Made by a program: the position numbers and the translations under genes
Source of the DNA: Candidatus Phytoplasma luffae
Lineage (GTDB): Bacteria > Bacillota_I > Bacilli_A > Acholeplasmatales > Acholeplasmataceae
Assembly: GCF_018024475.1 (NCBI RefSeq)
Contig: NZ_CP054393.1
Span: 310,001 to 374,000, forward strand
Reading direction: 5' to 3'
Length of the DNA stretch: 64,000 nucleotides
The notes under the pieces: model-generated
Database searches by the model: none
What the model was told of the DNA's origin: nothing
What the model saw: only the letters and a program-made list of their open reading frames with translations
Shown here: positions 61,994 to 64,000 of the stretch, piece by piece
Layout of the letters: the number at the start of each line of letters is the position of its first letter
How positions within the stretch are numbered: position 1 is the first letter of the stretch

Positions 61994-63613
61994 TTATTTT
62001 TTATTTGGTATCATAACCATTTCAGGGATTTTACCAACTCGTCTAGCTTGAAGGCGTTGTTGGGCGCGGGCATAGTTGTGGTCTTTTTGTTTTAATTGTT
62101 CTTTTAAATCATTCACGTCTTCTTTTTTAGTTTCTAATTCTTCTTCTAATCTATCTTGTTTTATTTCTAACTTATAAATATCTTTTATGTCTTTTTGTTT
62201 ATCTTTTAATTCTTTGATGATGGTTTTATATTCATCGATGACTGATTGTTCTTTTTGGGCTATTCCGCGAACTATTGATCTAGAATATTCTAATTCTTGT
62301 TCTAAATTATTTTCATTTTGACGAAGTTTATAATCAGCTAGCTTTTTTTCGTAATCTTTGTAGTCAGCGTCGAGTTTGGCTAAATCACGGTTGATGTCTT
62401 GAGTATACATATCTAAAGCTTCTTTGGTAATCATTGGTGGATGTTCTTTGTTTTCTTGCGCGACTTCATTATATAAATGCCACAAACGGTGGCCTTCGTG
62501 AAGAGTTAAAGTTACGGCTCCCATTTTTTGTGCGTATTTTCGAGTTACAGATACGGTTTTATTTAATGTTTTGATTCCATATTTAGCGGGAATTAAGTCA
62601 GTTACTTTATCAAAAGCTTTAAAACACCATTTAGCTATGTTTCCAGCTGATGCTTCATGTTCTTTTTCATAGGTTTGCATGCGGTTATACATTTCACTAT
62701 ATTTTCTTTTTAGGGATTCATATAAATCTTTTTCTAAATCGATTTTATCTAGTTTTTTCTTGACTGCATCAATTTCTTTTTGGATTTCGGCATGACGTTC
62801 TTCAACTGATTGGATTTGATTATATAATCTTTTTTCTCCTTCAGTTAAATCTTTTAATCGTTCTTCTAAAATTCTTTTGTAGTTTTCAGCACCAGATAAC
62901 ATATCTTGGTAGTATTTTTGGTTACTTTCTAAATTTTTGATTTGAAGTTTAACTTCGCTGATTTCTTCAATTATTTTTTGTTCTTCATCTTGGAGTTTTT
63001 CAATTTGTGCTCTTAATCTAATTTTATCATCAGGAGAAGCTAATTTTTCTTCTTCTTGTTTTTGTTTAATTTCTTTTTCTTTGGCATCTTTATCTTTTTC
63101 TAACTGAGTTAGCTTGCCTTTTAAGATAGTGATGTTACCTGTTGTGTTTTTTAATTGTTCTTTTATTTCTTTAATTTTTGTTTCATTTTGTTCTAACAAT
63201 TCATGGATTTGTTCTTTTTGTTTTTGGGAGGATTCTTGGGCATTGTAAAGTTCTTTTAATTCATCTTCACATTTTTTTAATTCACTTTCCCAATTAGTTT
63301 TTAATCCTTTGTAATTATTTATTGTATTTTCGTATTTATCGATGGCTTTGTCGATTTTATTGACTAATTGCCCTGCATATTTAGATGATGGTTCTGTTTT
63401 ATGAAAGAAACATAAATAAATGAAACTTAAAATACCAATTATAATTAAAAAATAAGTTAAATAGCCTTTCCATGATGTTGTTGATTGTTGAGTGGGTGAA
63501 AGTTTTCTTTTAAAGAAAACAAATAGACTAAAGATGGTAGTGGCTATTAAAAACCAGGTGAAATAAGATTTAAATGATAAAAATCCTTTGATTAAGTCAA
63601 ATGGTGTTAACAT
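61994..63613 (-). CDS. Two-helix membrane protein with long coiled coils (coil1, copy C)
   Basis: 539 residues, full length and colinear with 2877-4496. The first 400 residues are nearly the same; the last 110 carry many changes (EYSRSIVRGIAQKEQ versus GQSREIVSGIEQKEQ, KDIYKLEIKQDRLEEE versus SDTGELYKTKDKLGEE), so the C-terminal coiled coil evolves faster. Starts 3 bases after the AAA+ gene. Confidence 0.8.
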   Translation of the reverse strand: MLTPFDLIKGFLSFKSYFTWFLIATTIFSLFVFFKRKLSPTQQSTTSWKGYLTYFLIIIGILSFIYLCFFHKTEPSSKYAGQLVNKIDKAIDKYENTINNYKGLKTNWESELKKCEDELKELYNAQESSQKQKEQIHELLEQNETKIKEIKEQLKNTTGNITILKGKLTQLEKDKDAKEKEIKQKQEEEKLASPDDKIRLRAQIEKLQDEEQKIIEEISEVKLQIKNLESNQKYYQDMLSGAENYKRILEERLKDLTEGEKRLYNQIQSVEERHAEIQKEIDAVKKKLDKIDLEKDLYESLKRKYSEMYNRMQTYEKEHEASAGNIAKWCFKAFDKVTDLIPAKYGIKTLNKTVSVTRKYAQKMGAVTLTLHEGHRLWHLYNEVAQENKEHPPMITKEALDMYTQDINRDLAKLDADYKDYEKKLADYKLRQNENNLEQELEYSRSIVRGIAQKEQSVIDEYKTIIKELKDKQKDIKDIYKLEIKQDRLEEELETKKEDVNDLKEQLKQKDHNYARAQQRLQARRVGKIPEMVMIPNKK

Positions 63614-63616
63614 ATA

Positions 63617-64000
63617 TTATTCATCTCCTTTTTGGTTTTTTTCTATTTGGTCTAATATATTTATATTAGGAGAAATTATCATTTTATATGCTTGTTTTAA
63701 ATCTTCTTTGTTGATTTCATTTCTTCTAGTTTCACCTTGACCTCTGTTTTTCGCAAAGATTGTTACTGTTGTTTTTAAGAGGTTTTCCAAAGTACGATTG
63801 GCTTGTTTGAATTGATGGTTTGGCGGTAATATTTCTAAAGCTTCGTTAATGACTTCATATAAGTATTGTTTGGCTTCTTCACTATAAGGGTTTTTACGTT
63901 TGTTGATTAAAAATTCTAGGAATTGTTTTCTTTCTTCTTTGTTGCCTGGTTTGACTTCGATATTGTAAGTGAATCTTGATTTGATGGCATCATCGATTTG
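63617..64000 (-). CDS. FtsH-like AAA+ ATPase, 3' part (copy C)
   Basis: The last about 127 residues of the ATPase seen at 1671-2873, from the second region of homology (QIDDAIKSRF) to KNQKGDE. The rest is beyond the window. The reading frame is intact in the part seen, and nucleotide changes are few. Confidence 0.8.
   Translation of the reverse strand, partial: QIDDAIKSRFTYNIEVKPGNKEERKQFLEFLINKRKNPYSEEAKQYLYEVINEALEILPPNHQFKQANRTLENLLKTTVTIFAKNRGQGETRRNEINKEDLKQAYKMIISPNINILDQIEKNQKGDE

Larger units (their letters stand above)
57901..64000 (-). mobile_element. PMU copy C (partial): AAA+ gene, coil1 and two effector cassettes
   Basis: Minus strand. Order: AAA+ ATPase (enters from the window edge), coil1, coil2 (frameshifted), SVM gene, broken effector start, tra5-end sequence, second coil2, second SVM gene, 41-residue gene, truncated SAP05-module gene. 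Most parts match copies A and B closely. The replication genes (tmk, dnaB, dnaG) are missing from its right end, so this is a deleted or rearranged element. Confidence 0.8.

Noticed and set aside
1-64000. CRISPR array or restriction-modification system
   Set aside because: No spaced direct repeats with unique spacers and no cas or methylase genes; the tandem arrays at 12519 and 34409 have no spacers.

Overview
The window is phytoplasma chromosome (a plant-pathogenic, insect-borne Mollicute of the Acholeplasmatales). I base this on very high A+T, TGA used as a stop, an IS3-type tra5 transposase, PMU (potential mobile unit) gene sets, and secreted proteins carrying the SVM-type signal peptide. 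I did not fix the species or 16Sr group. No rRNA, tRNA or CRISPR array was recognised.

Layout. (A) 1-14322, plus strand: most of one PMU. Its genes run YqaJ-like exonuclease, two small membrane proteins, an FtsH-like AAA+ ATPase without protease, two coiled-coil membrane proteins, a secreted SAP05-like SVM effector, a large secreted protein with SAP05-like modules, tmk, a PD-(D/E)XK-like protein, dnaB, dnaG, an unknown basic protein, a tandem-repeat array and tra5. (B) 14825-27449: core genes rpsF-ssb-rpsR-gdpP::rplI-dnaB-prfA-tsaC on plus, and holA, xer, ileS, ychF on minus. (C) 27977-32600: a membrane protein followed by a decayed PMU relic (tra5 remnant, broken sigma-like gene, and a two-module SAP05-like gene without an ATG start). 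(D) 32697-47619, minus strand: a second PMU, near-identical to A but inverted, with its left part complete (sigma factor, ssb, HU, two membrane proteins, YqaJ). (E) 47714-56327: pcrA/uvrD, tpiA, an XRE-cupin regulator and a 1003-residue coiled-coil protein on minus, then ruvA-ruvB on plus. (F) 56530-57635: a membrane-anchored protein with an OTU-type cysteine-protease motif and a small membrane protein. (G) 57901-64000, minus strand: part of a third PMU in which the effector cassette is duplicated and partly broken.

How it fits together. The PMU genes look like a self-replicating mobile element: sigma factor, SSB, HU, exonuclease, helicase, primase, thymidylate kinase, repeat array and transposase. 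The element carries an exchangeable effector cassette. Each cassette has a coiled-coil gene ending in a GC-rich palindrome (CCTCGGCCGAGG), then an SVM gene with a constant signal peptide and a different mature part, then a larger secreted SAP05-module protein. Four cassettes in the window carry four unrelated or distantly related SVM mature domains.

Main points for a second look: a SAP05-like module reused in larger two-module secreted proteins; a +1 frame discontinuity conserved at the start of four copies of that gene family; the palindrome at the cassette junction; an 11-bp repeat array whose unit differs between otherwise near-identical PMUs; and the OTU-like protein at 56530.
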